Shown piece after piece: positions 34,954 through 47,645 of a stretch of DNA of 64,000 bases; positions within the stretch are counted from its first letter, which is position 1, and each line of letters begins with the position of its first letter. Origin of the DNA: Stenopsyche tienmushanensis (Eukaryota; Arthropoda; Insecta; Trichoptera; Stenopsychidae). Both the position numbers and the translations under genes were made by a program. The stretch lies in contig WACJ01000364.1 in the NCBI GenBank assembly GCA_008973525.1, positions 220,060 to 284,059 on the forward strand. The letters run 5' to 3'. The notes under the pieces were generated by a model. That model was not told the origin of the DNA, searched no databases, and saw nothing but the letters and a program-made list of their open reading frames with translations.

Positions 34954-35716
34954 TACTCGTGCCTCGTATAACACGGTTTTATACAGCACGTTCGTATAAA
35001 TTGTGAATTGTTTTTTTAAAACACGCTTCATATATGTTGATTTGAGATAACAAAATATACATAATTAAATAATAACTATTGACCAAGATATAATTTCAAA
35101 AGTTGAAAAAATATTAGGATACATCGATCATGGTGAAAATTGAAGACTTCCACAAGCCTGGAAAAAAGTTCTATTCTATGATGGAAAAAGTTTTGATGAC
35201 ATATTTATTCATGACATCAAAGAAATATTGGGGGATCATACATTAAACGAAGACGAATTAGTCGAAACTTTAAATGAATCTACTACAATGAATGACTCAA
35301 AAAGCAATTGCAGCCTAGTAGCTATATGTTTCATATTAAAAACAATTAATGAAGGCATAGAATTGGATATTAAATTAGATTTTTTTAAATAGAAAATGAT
35401 TCGATGATTCGAAAAATGATATAATGGAAAAAAGTTTAAAATTCAAGAGAAAATTACAACAGATTTTGGAACCTTATGATGAAATACGTAAAGATTTTTA
35501 TGCTAAAAGCAGACAATCGTTTATTATCCAATTTTTAAAGGCTAAAACCATAAACACTCCAGAGTTCTCTGATGATGGAAACCCACAATAGATCTCGAAA
35601 AAGAATAAAACTTATAGAATTATATATACAGAAGCCTAATTTTATTTGAACTTCAAACCTTGTATAACACGACGTTTTTGCGAAACCATATAACCGTGTT
35701 AAACGAGACCCGAATG
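34954..35716 (+). mobile_element. Tigger/pogo-like element with transposase C-terminal remnant
   Basis: The ends are inverted: CTCGTGCCTCGTATAACACG at 34956-34975 matches the complement of the right end (ACCGTGTTAAACGAGACCCG, 35693-35712). TA borders are at 34952-34953 and 35717-35718. Frames inside read DIKEILGDHTLNEDELVETL and, downstream, KLQQILEPYDEIRKDFYAKS then RQSFIIQFL, typical of the C-terminal end of Tigger/jerky-type transposases. The DNA-binding and catalytic parts are deleted. Confidence 0.7.
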
Positions 35717-37480
35717 TATTATGTGTTTATCGGACTGATAATGTTGATGATTCAGCTGAAAATTGGATGAAAATATAAATTTTATATTTTATTTGGGTTA
35801 AAAATGTTCTCTAAGACATCATGTATTTTACGAGCTTGAAACCATAAAAGAACCAGAATATTAAATGTATGATACATATTTTTTTAATGTATAACTGGAG
35901 AGAAGTCATATAAGGTTGTCATTAAAATTTGTGTCATTAAAAAAATCCAGAACAATTTAAACCAAATGTATTTTCATTTTATAAAAACATTATAAAAAAA
36001 CGTCTCGAATGCAACAACAGTAAAAATACAACAAAAAAATTAACAAAACGGTATAATATTCCAAAAACACGCGGCATTACACGTGCAATGGCCGTGAAAA
36101 TGTCTCAACATAATTCACGCTACATAATTCTTATGTGGAATCATCAAATTCGTTCTTTGACAGATGGAAAATGAGAAAATATCCAATTTAAGTATTAAAT
36201 GACGTACTGGGTCGTTATACAACAATTTAATATCATTCGAATGAGCATATAAGCTTAAGAATCTCTGAAAAGCTCAAGCGAAATTAATAAAATTTTATTT
36301 TTTTGGATATCAATAAACTGTCTTCAGTCGTTAAATAATTCCAGTTCTGTTCTAGATTTCCTATAATAAACTTTTAATTCATCGAAGATCGTTAAAATGA
36401 AGTTTAAAGCATCTCTCCAGAGGCGATTAAGCCTTTATTGCACGCGACAATATTTTACAACCCGACGAAATGCATCGGCCGCATAAATTCACAGTGCAAC
36501 CGTTAAATAATTTCGCCTCACTAATATTATTATTTTTTGCGTTTTCATTGCGGACATGATGTTGTTATAGCGATTGCAAAATAGTGAAATGATGTGCATA
36601 AACATATGACATTCGGCATAAAGCGATTATGTCCGCGTTCGGTCCGCACAAAAATGAAGACCGATTTCGGTCAGTCACGCCAAGATTATGTAAATACCTA
36701 ATTGGATCGCATTTGTAGAAGACATTTCGACAATCGGCAAATAGAAATTCACACGTGATCGAAATTAATGAGCGGAGATAAATTCAAAATCGAAAAGATG
36801 AAATTCGTCTGTTTGCACTCGCGGCTCGCTCGATTTGACGTTTCGTCTGACGTTTTTAAAAAGGCGTCTTAAGACGTCGAAAATCGACCAGCGCAGATCG
36901 TACTCGCGAACGTGCGTATTAATCGACATCGATACGTTTATCAATTGTGGATTTATTTTAAAGCACAACTAACGTCTTAATCATTCAGAAATTAAATATA
37001 AAAATACACGTTGTATGTCGAGAGTCAATTTAATATTTAAATCGTTTATAAATGAATATCTGGTGATTTTTGGTCGTCAATGTCAGGGAACTGTATATTT
37101 AAATGAAAAATACGGTTTTAAGAGATAAAAATTGAAGCTAATGAAATACGTTATTGAATAATAAAGTAATATGAGATAAACAAGTAACGAAAAATTAGTG
37201 GTAAAAAGTATAGTTAAATTAAAATTATTTAATTCAAAACCATTTACAAATGGATAAATGTATATAATATAGTATTCCCTTTTAAAAACTTTTTTATTCC
37301 CTGATCTATTGCAACATCTGCCACACTGTCTTGATTGAATCTATATATTTGGATTTTATTAACAGAACTTTAGAAACATGATATTTGAGCTGTTATGGTG
37401 AAGGAAACTGTTGATAGAATACCATTTAATTGGATTTCATTAGAATGTAGCACTAAATACAATTAAATTACGCTATTTTT
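35717..37480. other. AT-rich stretch without recognised gene
   Basis: No frame exceeds 67 codons and no shared repeat was seen. Confidence 0.4.
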
Positions 37481-37725
37481 CAGGGCCGTAACAAGGGGGT
37501 GGTAAAGCAGGCGCCCGCCACGGACGCAATTTGATTTGAGGCGCAAAACGCAGAATATCGATCCGAGAGTTTGTAATCATTCTGTAAACATGTTCAGGTA
37601 TGGTGTCCGATCCCAAGGCGCTCATTCGTTATGTCAGCAGTACGAAAAGCGGACCGGTTGGACACACAGACCATGTGGCCACTCCGTCCTCTTTTTAGAC
37701 CTTTTGCGGCATTTTCTATATATGC
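37481..37725 (+). mobile_element. hAT family B, 5' end copy
   Basis: It begins CAGGGCCGTAACAAGGGGGT, continues through GCAGGCGCCCGCCACGGACG and the inner blocks GGTATGGTGTCCGATCC and GGACCGGTTGGACACACAGA, and stops near TTTTCTATATATGCGG. The 3' end is missing. Confidence 0.75.
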
Positions 37726-38771
37726 GGAATTTAAAAATTACTCACTTATGAAAGCCTTATTAACAACAATCATGTAATATTGTTCAAAAAATTAAATAAT
37801 TTGATTAGAGCAACTATATCGTAATATATAATAATTGATACTTTTTCATGCAATATTGGCCTGAGACAACGAGTTGTCCAATTTACTAAGAAACGCCTAT
37901 ATAACTTAAAACACTAACAACGATAAAAAATATACATTATGCCAATGGAGAATTTTGATTGAAGACAATTACATTGTAACTTCCGCTAATTAGACACACC
38001 TCAACACAGTAATAATTCTGACCTTCCATTTAAAAAAATCCAAGAAAGGAGAAGTTCAAGGCTGGTCAGTTTCTAACACAAAAATGCATCCAGAAGTGAA
38101 ATGTTAAAACGCAGGCCATCAAATTCGACTTATTACATGTCAAATCACGATTCATCAGTTATTACATCTCAATTACTGATAAGTAATTCTCGGACTTTTT
38201 ATTGGTATAATCGATTCTTTCGTCTTCGAAACCCATTTATTAAGCCTCAAATGCCATTGTGTGCACGTCCATCAGAGTTTAAATCCGTCGATGTGTTACA
38301 GTCAACAGTAAATACAGAATTCGGTAGTTATTTTTTTATGAAATGACTCGTAGCATATCGTGAGTGTTGTTCAGGCATCTTCTGATGCATTGCAATATTA
38401 ATTTTTGCACGTTGCGCCTCAGGCATGGTCACATTGTAAATATGTTTCACGCTAAGTAACGATCTTGACCCCTATATGTCATAAAAGTTTGCATGTATTT
38501 TTGGCCGCTTTCGACTCTTTAATTTGTAAATTTAAATCGTACTGTAAAAATTATGATCGCAATTAAAATATTGTATAGTTTTGCACGTATCTAATATCAC
38601 ACTGGCGATAATGCACGTACGAGCATTTATCATAGATGTGTCACACGTCCACATAGGTGTTGAAAGTGTTGAAAATTATATGGTTGACATTTAATATTAT
38701 TTATTATCAGTGAAGTGGGCAACTCGTTGGCTCGGGCTAACACTGTATGAAAAAGTATAAATTATTATATA
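37726..38771. other. AT-rich stretch without recognised gene
   Basis: One 81-codon frame (38101-38346) has no motif. Nothing else was recognised. Confidence 0.35.
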
Positions 38772-38935
38772 CAGCAGACCTGCGGTAATCCGCCAAACGT
38801 TTTGCAAAGCAGTGTCGGATTATCCAATTTGTCGGATTATAGAGTGCTGTCCCCGAATCCCTTGTAGTCAGGAACTTTTTAGAAAGGAGTATCTACTTGT
38901 ACTTATTATAGAATTAATGTCATAAATACAATGCC
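38772..38935 (+). mobile_element. Tigger/pogo-like terminal fragment
   Basis: It starts CAGCAGACCTGCGGTAATCC after TA and continues CAGTGTCGGATTATCCAATT and GTCGGATTATAGAGTGCTGT, matching the reverse complement of the right part of the MITE at 52365-52631. The opposite end is missing. Confidence 0.7.
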
Positions 38936-38941
38936 CATAGC

Positions 38942-39271
38942 AGAGACATCGAAATCTGGATGATTGAAAATAGTGGCGTAATTACTAATTGGCGATCTTA
39001 GGCGACGCCTAGGGGCAGTAACTGTATACATGTATACTATGTATACATATAATATATACAGTACATATATGTTTTTCAAATCGTTATATTAATTTTTCCC
39101 TACCGGTGATGTATTTACTACACCTCGACTCTAATAATGGAAATATCGATATGAAATATAATAGATACGGGGTTCAGAATTTTTGTATTCCTCCTTAACA
39201 TAATTACGAATCACATTAAAGTATTATAGTATATAAGTATTCATCTGCAGCGACGGAAATCCCGGTCCCGG
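38942..39271 (+). mobile_element. hAT family A, copy A5
   Basis: It contains GGCGACGCCTAGGGGCAGTA, CCCTACCGGTGATGTATTTA and ATTATAGTATATAAGTATTC, and ends near CCCGGTCCCGGGAT, which resembles the family's terminal CCCGGGATCCC. The left end is missing and there is no hAT coding remnant. Confidence 0.7.
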
Positions 39272-41261
39272 GATATCGAATTTGGGCTCCGTGAGAAACA
39301 ACACTGATTCAGATTAGGCGACGAGAGTGTTAAAAGAAGAATCGAAAAGCTCGAAACCTGTGGTGTGATTAAAATTTTTTTTGGAAGATATTGTAAATAA
39401 AAATGGAACTTTATTATATGACAACTTTATTAGGACGACTTGCCCAGTTTACTTAGAAACGCGCATATTTTAACGCAAGATATAAAATAATTTCGTTTTA
39501 CATAGATGGTCATAAATAATGGTGTTATGACGAATATGATCGGATTGTAAGTGTGTTCGCTGTCAATAAAACAATAACGATGCAATAACTTCGGCGAAGT
39601 TTTTTGTCGTTAGAATATTTAATGACGCTTTCTTGACGTGCGTTCAAAGTTCTCTAAATAGCATCGGAGCGAAGGCTAATCTATGTAGAACGTTACTTTC
39701 ATTCTTACCTTTCAAATTAAGTTGTATCACAAAGGAACGTCAAAGGTTCATTATTGTGCAATATTCAATCAAAATATTGAACAATAACATAACCACGGAT
39801 CAATATAACCTCATTCAAATGCATTTCGCAACAATTGACCTTCATTATGTAAAAAAAAAACATCATAGTTGCCGGCGAATGTTTCTCATCTTATATTTTA
39901 ATATCCTTCATAGTTATATGCCAACATTGCGATCTTAGCCGATAAATTCTGGCATCATTGTAAATGCTCACGATTTAATTTGCACAATTTTTACACAATA
40001 TAAACAATTTAGCGCCATAATTTACATTGTATAATGCAACACGCAATTTTCATATTTAACAAAAATGCAAGCAGATTGTGATACGCACTCGTGATGGCCA
40101 TAAATATGCATATTGCAACGTTAATGCGTGGGATGAAAAAAAAACATAAATTCGACGAAGAAAGTTGCTTCATTCTAGTCGAAATAAATGCACAATATGT
40201 GGCATACGAATGACCGCATGTTCGCCAGGCGTTAATATCGATCACGCCTACCGGATCCCTTTTTATTATTACATGTAAAAAAAACACATTAGAAAGGTAT
40301 ATTTGATTTAAGATATTACCGGCATAAATTAATTTTATGACGCTTAAAATGGCACAATCAGCCATTTTAAGCTCAATTACAAAGCGACAAAATAATATAT
40401 GTTTCGCCTCATTTTGGCGATCGAATAGTTGGGACATGATCATAAATAAAATAATGAAAGTGGAATGGTCTCACATGAGATATGGTGGCCTTCGGGCCGC
40501 TGAAGCATAAAATACATACTGGTTGAACTCTTGAAAATTTTCTTACATGAAATAATTCGACAAGGACATTTTCGATTATATTTTTAACGCCAAAAATTAG
40601 ATTAGATATAAGGTGCAGTTTTATGCTTTTTTTATGATATATGACTAATTTACTTATCCCAATGAATAAATACTTCTTATATGACAGTTTTAGCAGCACT
40701 CAGCGATATGCATTTGGCATCAACTACTAATCTTCTTTATCATCAATTGATTGATAATAATTTACACAAATGTGGCTTTATATGACAATACCTACAACAA
40801 AAAGGATATAATATAAAGAATAGATATAATGTCTTATACCTACAAGACTGAAACTATGTTATAGCTGCACGCCAAAACTTTAGACACGTTTATCGAAGCC
40901 CTAGCCAATTTGTATTGAAAGTAGATGACGTTTATTTAACAATAATTGATGTGAACTACATATAGATTTAAAAAAAAAACAGCTTTGTAGATTTCAATTT
41001 AATGCCGTTATATATTGTTATTAATGTCCACGACATTGAAAGCATGGTAGACTGCGATTTTTCTGATTTACATTGTATAAATACTGACTGAAACAAAAAT
41101 TAGCTTTGTAGAAATGAGTGCAAAGTTCTTATCTCTCTCTCATTCTTATCATAGTTATCAATATAAATGGAATGTGATTATTCAATTAAATACCCTTAAA
41201 ATTGGTTTGTTATCTATTAATGATTTAGTGAATTAATTTTAAACTGAGATAAACATAGGTG
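39272..41261. other. Unassigned stretch with repeat family E (40862-41045)
   Basis: 40862-41045 matches 55845-56005: AAAGTAGATGACGTTTATTT, AACAATAATTGATGTGAACT and CAGCTTTGTAGATTTCAATT. The rest is AT-rich. A 144-codon minus frame (40443-40009) and a 101-codon plus frame (39633-39938) lack motifs. Confidence 0.45.
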
Positions 41262-41402
41262 CTACATTCGTATGGATACCACTTATCGTCCACACAAATC
41301 CACTTTTCTCTCAGGACCGCGCAGCGTAAGTCACGTTTGTATATCTATAAATGAACCATAACACTGTTTATATTGTTGATATATAGCATTTCGAAAGGAA
41401 TC
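41262..41402 (-). repeat. Repeat family D, copy 3
   Basis: Reverse-oriented: ACTTATCGTCCACACAAATC, CACTTTTCTCTCAGGACCGC and AATGAACCATAACACTGTTT. Truncated relative to the copies at 16329 and 46670. Confidence 0.6.
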
Positions 41403-41457
41403 ACTTCTTTTTTTCCAACTATATATGACTTTGATAGCTCAAACTTGTAAAAGAAAG

Positions 41458-41785
41458 CAGTGCCGTAACAAGGGCGTGGCCAAGCAGGCGCCCGCCACGG
41501 GCGCAACTGAACTTGGGGCGCAAAACACAGAATACCGACCCGGTCGAGAGTTGCATACTGCTTTTATTTAATGTTCTTCAGACAAGTTCGTTTTGTAATG
41601 AGAGTTTGTAATCGTTCTGCAAACATGTTCAGGCATGGCATCCGATCGCGAGACGCTCATTCGTCATATCAGCGATCCGAAAAGCGGACCGATTGAACAT
41701 ACAAGCTTTATGGCCACCCCGTCCTCTTATAGGGCTTTTTGCGGCATTTTCTATTATCTGCACGACCACGGAAGCAATGTAGTTA
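41458..41785 (+). mobile_element. hAT family B, 5' end copy
   Basis: It begins CAGTGCCGTAACAAGGGCGT and carries AGGCGCCCGCCACGGGCGCA, ACCCGGTCGAGAGTTGCATA, CAGGCATGGCATCCGATCGC and GGGCTTTTTGCGGCATTTTC. The 3' end is missing after CACGACCACGGAAGCAA. Confidence 0.75.
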
Positions 41786-42369
41786 AATCAACTTTTTCGA
41801 GAAGACGTTGCTTGTGCATTTAAATAATATTATACATACCCTTGAATCTTGTAGCATTATAAATAGAATTCATCTATCAGTATGCATGCTCAATTTAGAA
41901 CATGGCATATTCAGAGGAAGTTGTTTCTTTGTTTCAGGCTGCCATCGCTGTATTTGGTATGGTATGTGAACAATTTACTCAAGTTCAGATGTTTCAGCTC
42001 GCAAACAATAGGCGGTTGGACTTGTCAGCCAAATAATGGCAATCGAATATATTCTCTATTGGCTGAATTAATTTTTGGTGGCGCGATGAAGAATGAATCA
42101 TTCATTTCACACACAGTCTTAAAAGTCATGAATCATTCGAATCATTTCGAAAATATCGATAAAACAGTCTTATTGAATGGCTTTTATTTATTTATTTTAA
42201 ATAGAAATAAACATAAATATCTTATTAATAAAATAGAATAGCAATTTCTTCAGTTAAATTCGAAAAAGTCAACAAATCCAGCTAATATTAATCATGGAAC
42301 AAATTATATATATCTTATTTATTAAACCTTTTAATAGTAAGTTAATTTTAACTAGAATAAAACATATAT

Positions 42370-42600
42370 ACTTTATTGGTATGTCCACTAATGATCGTCT
42401 ACACAAATCCACTTTTCTTTAAGGACCGCGCAACGTGAATGAAGCATGTATATCAATAAATGAACCTTAACACTGTTGATAGCAAACAATACTCGTTTTT
42501 CGCGTAAACATAAACAATATACATGTGTGTCTTCAGTTTTAATAACAAAATAATGCATTTGTTGAAGCTTGAAATTGATAAATTTGGGCTATAGATCCAT
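42370..42600 (-). repeat. Repeat family D, copy 4
   Basis: Reverse-oriented: TCGTCTACACAAATCCACTT, AGGACCGCGCAACGTGAATG, TGAACCTTAACACTGTTGAT and GCGTAAACATAAACAATATA, matching 3540-3720 in complement. Confidence 0.6.
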
Positions 42601-43587
42601 TCAGGAATATCCCACATGTATTCAATGAATTATATCGGTTCGGTTACGGGTTTCGTTCCGGGTGATTCATTTTTGATTCTTTAATATTCAAGCATAATTT
42701 AGAACATTTTATTCCTTCTCTTAATTTGGAGGTTCTAGCTTGTACTGCAATAGTATTCAGTCTTCCTGATAACTATTATGACTGTTTTTGGGTCTATAAC
42801 TATTCCTGGCCCCGAGTCTAAATCTGTGGCAATGCTTGTCACACATTTAATCTTGGAGTTTTCTTGAAATGATTCACTTATTAAAGTATTCTAACAATTG
42901 TATTTTCATATCTAAATATAAATAAATCCAAATTTACAAAGAAATAGTCATAATAAACGGAAAATTGTATAGTTTCATCTTTTTGTGCCATGACTTTTAT
43001 TAGCTGAATTTGATATCTTTTAACATTTACATTTATATTATTAGATTAAATTGGTGAAATTGTTATTCTATTTTATTAATAAGATATTTATGCCTATTTC
43101 TAGTTAAAAAAAAAAATAAAAGAAATCCAAATTCTAAAGATCTTTTTAAATTATAGATATGGCCCTTTTTAAGCCTATAAGCCTTTATTACAATGGATAT
43201 CGATTCTTAGAGCTGATCAACACTGTAAATTCTATATTGTGAGTCCAGGATTCGAAGAAAATTGATGGTCATCAGAGAAAAAATCCAATTAAGAAGATTT
43301 TTTTGTCAAATTAAATTGAAGATCTGCAGTGGCAGATGCTCGATGTGATGATACATTTTTTTTAATGGGTCGAAATCGTGGTATGTATGATAGAGCGTAT
43401 AATTGGCCGTTGTCTCAGTGATTAAACGTCAAATCATTGTTGAGCATGTGAAAAACGGGATGCAGAATGTGTAGATTTGAAAGTACGTGCGGCACATCTG
43501 TTGGGAAACGGTCCATTGTTGCATTGTTTCTTCAGCATCAGAGGACTACAACCATCCAAAATGCCGTTATACAACGTGCGTAATGCT
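42601..43587. other. Unassigned stretch left of the Kolobok-like element
   Basis: AT-rich. A 78-codon minus frame (43670-43434) crosses the element's left TTAA. Read across the insertion, its flanks may belong to another old transposon. No motif was recognised. Confidence 0.35.
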
Positions 43588-43591
43588 TTAA

Positions 43592-45182
43592 GGGGGGAGA
43601 TACCTTTAGACCGGGTAAAATCAGTCAATTTTAATGAATTATTTTCAAGGTGATAAAATAATGTGATCATTTATATATTTTGACATCTTATTGATACATT
43701 ATTAAAGTGTAAAAAAACATGTGATTTTTTTATTTTTTTTACAAAATGGCCGCTCTGTAGAATATTTCTTCAAGCGTCTGCTGGGAAACATCGAAAACTG
43801 CTGCACCTGTCAAAAATTTTCTATTTATCTGAAATAAAAAAGTTGATTTTTTTTCGATTACTGATATATTAACGGGAAGGATATACCTATAAAATAATAA
43901 AAAAGTTTAAAAATAAAATTTATATCGGCTGTTAAAAAAAAAGTCCAGATTTTTGGCTATTTTTCAACAGTTTTGACCCCAAAAAAAATATTTATTAACC
44001 CGATATCTTTAAACTTATAGGTATATCCTTCCGATAATATTATAAAGAGAAACCCCTGAAAATTTCAGCCTAATCGATCAATAAATTTTTGAGTTACAGC
44101 ACGAGCAGTTTTTGAAAACAGAGTTTCGAGATAATCGCGTTCAAAGTTTCGATTCAGTATAATTATAATTTAATGTGATTTACCGATCAATCGGCGATTC
44201 TGAATCCATACAATAAACCTTCAACCTTCTAAAAAAGCTGATTATCTTCGAGCTGCTGCTGTTTTCGACCAGTACGACCTGTTTTGGTTTCGGAAAAACT
44301 CATCCGGTTCTGTTTCACTATTCGTGCCTCATCGGTATTTTCAGCGAAAACTTTACAATAGGTGCCAACAATTATACCCAGCTCATTCATATGTTTGAGA
44401 ATTGAGGTGTAGTCTTCATTAAATATACTTTCAACAATTTTTAGCCCAGAATTGAGGTGCTTTGGAAATATTCGCCAAATTGTCGCATTGAAACTTTTGT
44501 TGGCATTCTGGGTATGGCCACCCAAGCATCTTTCCAGTAAATCATGTCTGGACAAACCTTCGTAAATTGGTAGAAGATGTTGTTTTATATCGTCGCCAAG
44601 TAATGGAGTAAGATCTTCAAGCTGGGGATCTTTACCTAAAGCGATGGCTTTCTGCCATTTGCACCAAATCTCGGCTCCAGTCGGAGAGTTGTTGTGTTGT
44701 GGATTTTTTTTCGTTGAAAAAATATGGTAATAAGTAGCCATAATTTCTCGTTTCATATCTTCCACACTAACGTTTCTTCGAATACTTAAACCATAATATG
44801 TTGTAAGTTTTTTTACAACGTTTTCTATCAACTTCCCTTTTCTTGAATTTTTTTTTATCTGTCGCAGTCTGGAGCTCATTCTCTTCTCAACATGGCCAAC
44901 ACACTCACTTTTCACAATAGTCAAATCATCACCGTAAGGTTTAAAATCTAAAATTGCCTTGAAAGTTAAAAAATATACAAACGTACTGTGAAAGAAGCAT
45001 TGCTCCGACCCAAGCTCTCCGACTACCTGAGTTGATGACAGTATGCGGACTGACGTTTTTGACAATAATTCCATTTATATTCAATATTTCCTTTTAACAG
45101 TATATTTTTAACATATTATACATTCGAATTATGTAAAAAAAAAAATTTCAATTTTTTGAAAATTCTAAAGGTATCTCCCCCC
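43592..45182 (-). mobile_element. Kolobok-like DNA transposon (1591 bp, TTAA duplication)
   Basis: Left end GGGGGGAGATACCTTTAGA (43592-43610) is repeated exactly in complement at 45164-45182. TTAA flanks it at 43588-43591 and 45183-45186. TTAA targets belong to Kolobok and piggyBac elements. The encoded protein (44229-45074) lacks piggyBac motifs but shows the CxxH-containing block of Kolobok/Mutator-like transposases, so Kolobok fits best. Only about 90 bp lie between the ORF start and the right end, so the 5' part of the gene is deleted. Perfect ends suggest a fairly recent insertion. Confidence 0.82.
44229..45074 (-). pseudogene. Kolobok/Mutator-like transposase, N-terminally truncated
   Basis: The 281-codon frame reads KPYGDDLTIVKSECVGHVEK then RMSSRLRQIKK near residues 46-76. 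This corresponds to the block with the CxxH motif (here Cys-Val-Gly-His) between the second and third catalytic acids. Further on are LTTYYGLSIRRNV, PTGAEIWCKWQKA and LERCLGGHTQNANKSFNATI. As I recall the family, the last block carries the catalytic glutamate as N-E-S-F-N; here it is lysine. The first two acids and any N-terminal zinc finger lie in the missing part. The frame is open but the product should be catalytically dead. No other gene is near. Confidence 0.72.
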
Positions 45183-45186
45183 TTAA

Positions 45187-45835
45187 GTCACTTTTCAAAT
45201 TTCTTCATTTTTTTGGCAGCACAAATTAAGCGAACAGCACGCCACTGTTAACCATAACAATCTTCTTTAATCACATCAACCGGGACCGACTTCTGTCGAT
45301 TAGACAATTCAATATACCACAAGATTGCTCACAACAGAAAAAAAAAGACCTAAATGGATCTAATGATGCAATTCAATCTTCCGTATAAAATTGTAGATAA
45401 TCATCAGTAAAAAAAGAAACGTCTCAAAAGCTGTTTCTTGAAGACAATAAGTTTGGAAACGCTTTGGACTTAGTATAATTCATATTTTATTGATATTAAG
45501 AAAACATAAAAATATGTACATTGTTATGCATATCTTCCTTAATATATTCACATAAAATAAATTTAAAAAATGATGACACAAATTGGTTAAAAAAATAAAA
45601 ATAAATGATATGGTATTTTCATCCAAATGTCTACGATTGGCATTTAAATAATCACTAGCAGCATTATATATTACTAATTATGTTAATAGAAAAATGTGTA
45701 TATGATCGAGGTAAACTAAAAATTCAAATCTACCTTAATGGACTCCATAAAAGAAATTCATAAAGTCTATGTGAATTTTGGACGATAATTTAATGAAGTT
45801 AGTCTAATGTTTAAAAAAAAAACTATGATATAAAG
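45187..45835. other. AT-rich stretch without recognised gene
   Basis: No frame of note and no shared repeat, apart from continuity with the left flank of the Kolobok-like insertion. Confidence 0.35.
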
Positions 45836-46138
45836 TATCTAGACGCTACGTTGCTTCCGTGATCGTACAGATCATAGAAAATGCCGCAAAAAAAAACTAA
45901 AAAAAGAGGACGAAGTGGCCATAAAGTTTGCATGTTCAATCGGTCCGCTTTTCGGACCGCTGATATTACGAATGAGCGCCTGGCTATCAGATGCCATGCC
46001 TGTATATAACTACAGAACGATTACAAACTCTTATTACAAAACGAAGTTGCCCGAGGAAAACTAAATAAAATCCGTGTGCAACTCTCGATCGCATCGGTAT
46101 TCTGTGTTTTGCGTCCTAAGTCCAGTTGCGCCCAAGGA
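45836..46138 (-). mobile_element. hAT family B copy, reverse
   Basis: TCTAGACGCTACGTTGCTTC, TAGAAAATGCCGCAAAAA, GGTCCGCTTTTCGGACCGCT, TTACAAAACGAAGTTGCCCG and GTGCAACTCTCGATCGCATC lead to GTTGCGCCCAAGG, where it breaks off before the terminal CAG end. Confidence 0.7.
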
Positions 46139-46669
46139 AACATTGTTCTAATATGTCTTTTATATTTATTTTGCTATCAGATGCCTGTCCTATCATATTG
46201 ATAAAAAAAATAATGATGATTCAAGCTTCAGCTTAGCAAGCTTAGCCTAATCTTTAGTAGAACACAATTGCTTAACGTATAAGTATTTACTATTTAGAGA
46301 TAAAGATAAATATAAGATATACAAATAATCAAGTTTATTTTAGAATGGATTAGGAAATAAAGTTTTTAAACAATCTAACGAGGCTTAGAAGGAAAAGATA
46401 ATTTCACAGTGAGCCCAGATTGGTTGTTGTTGGCAACTACTTAATATAATCATTAAAACGTCATTTTTCTATACTTCCTTATCAAGAATTCTTGTATCCT
46501 TCTTACAATTTCTATACAAACACTTAAATTCAGAAATGCATGAAGCAGTGATTATGGAAAATATTGTCATAAAGTGAAATCCAAAGGCATTTCCATGATC
46601 AATTTGTTAACGCCTCAAAGAGATAAGACACAATATTGTGTCCGAATTCCGACACATAGAAACAGAGTG
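46139..46669. other. Unassigned stretch
   Basis: AT-rich; no frame or shared repeat recognised. Confidence 0.35.
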
Positions 46670-46960
46670 CCTTGCACGTTGAGTTTGGAGAAAAACAGAG
46701 ACAGATAGTGTATCTTGTGCACATCGTACGATAGTATAGATCGTTAACCCAAATTTATCGACTAAGAATGATATGTGAAAGATATAATGAATCGACCGAA
46801 TATTATGTGCTATCGATAGTGTTAATTTATTTATGTACAAGCTTCATACACGTTGCAGCGTTCCTGACAGATAAGTGGATTTGTATAACGATAAGTGGCG
46901 GACAAGCAAATATAGCATCTAAGTAAATGATGATTTTAAATTAGCTAACAACAAGACCAA
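46670..46960 (+). repeat. Repeat family D, copy 5
   Basis: ACAGAGACAGATAGTGTATC, GATCGTTAACCCAAATTTAT, TTATGTGCTATCGATAGTGT, ACAAGCTTCATACACG, AAGTGGATTTGTATAACGAT and AATATAGCATCTAAGTAAAT follow in the family order. Confidence 0.65.
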
Positions 46961-47645
46961 GCTTTTAGTAAGATGAACATGCTGGATAATTTTCTAATGA
47001 CAAATACAGTTATTGGTTATTTCCACAGTAATTCATGAATGTTTTAGTCCATTTTTTTTTATCCATTTGAGGATCAATCAAGGACAATCATGCAGAAGGG
47101 TTCTATCCAAGCGTTCTCTTGATTTCATTGACCAATCTTTCAGAATTGTCGACCCCTTGTCCCACTAATCCCATCAGCGTTAATGTCTTCGCTTTAATGG
47201 CTTTAATTATATTCAGCGTTATGGCGAACATTATGAGATTAAATAATTACTTTTATCTGGTTTCCGTCTGATGGTGATCTTTGAAGTTTAATCGAGAAGA
47301 TCTGTGTGTGATGTTGGCACGAATACTGATTAGGCAGTGTGTCTATTTAAAAAATCAAATTCAAATGGCTGGGTGGTCCAAGTCTAATAGCATAGATCAA
47401 ACAGTATCCGTTTACAAGGCAGGATATGGATATCCGCAAAGCTGAGATTATGTGCTTTCTTCCGCATTATTAATGCATCTTTAATCTTGATTGTTTACGA
47501 GCTGATGTGTTGGATAAACGCGACCTGGTTTAGAAAATAGTTTACGATCGCTGAATTGCTTGTCAATGGGATGTTTTCACGCATCAGGATTTGGATAGCA
47601 AAAGTTTTGAAGTAAAATGGAGAGTAATTAATGTGATTATGGACA

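Noticed and set aside
39633..40443. 101-codon plus and 144-codon minus frames as genes
   Set aside because: AT-rich, low-information sequence with no conserved motif and no splice-linked partner.
41635..41823. Frames over family B copies (41635, 48590, 51216, 21850, 29242) as genes
   Set aside because: They recur only because the same non-coding repeat occurs many times; frames differ between copies and contain no domain.
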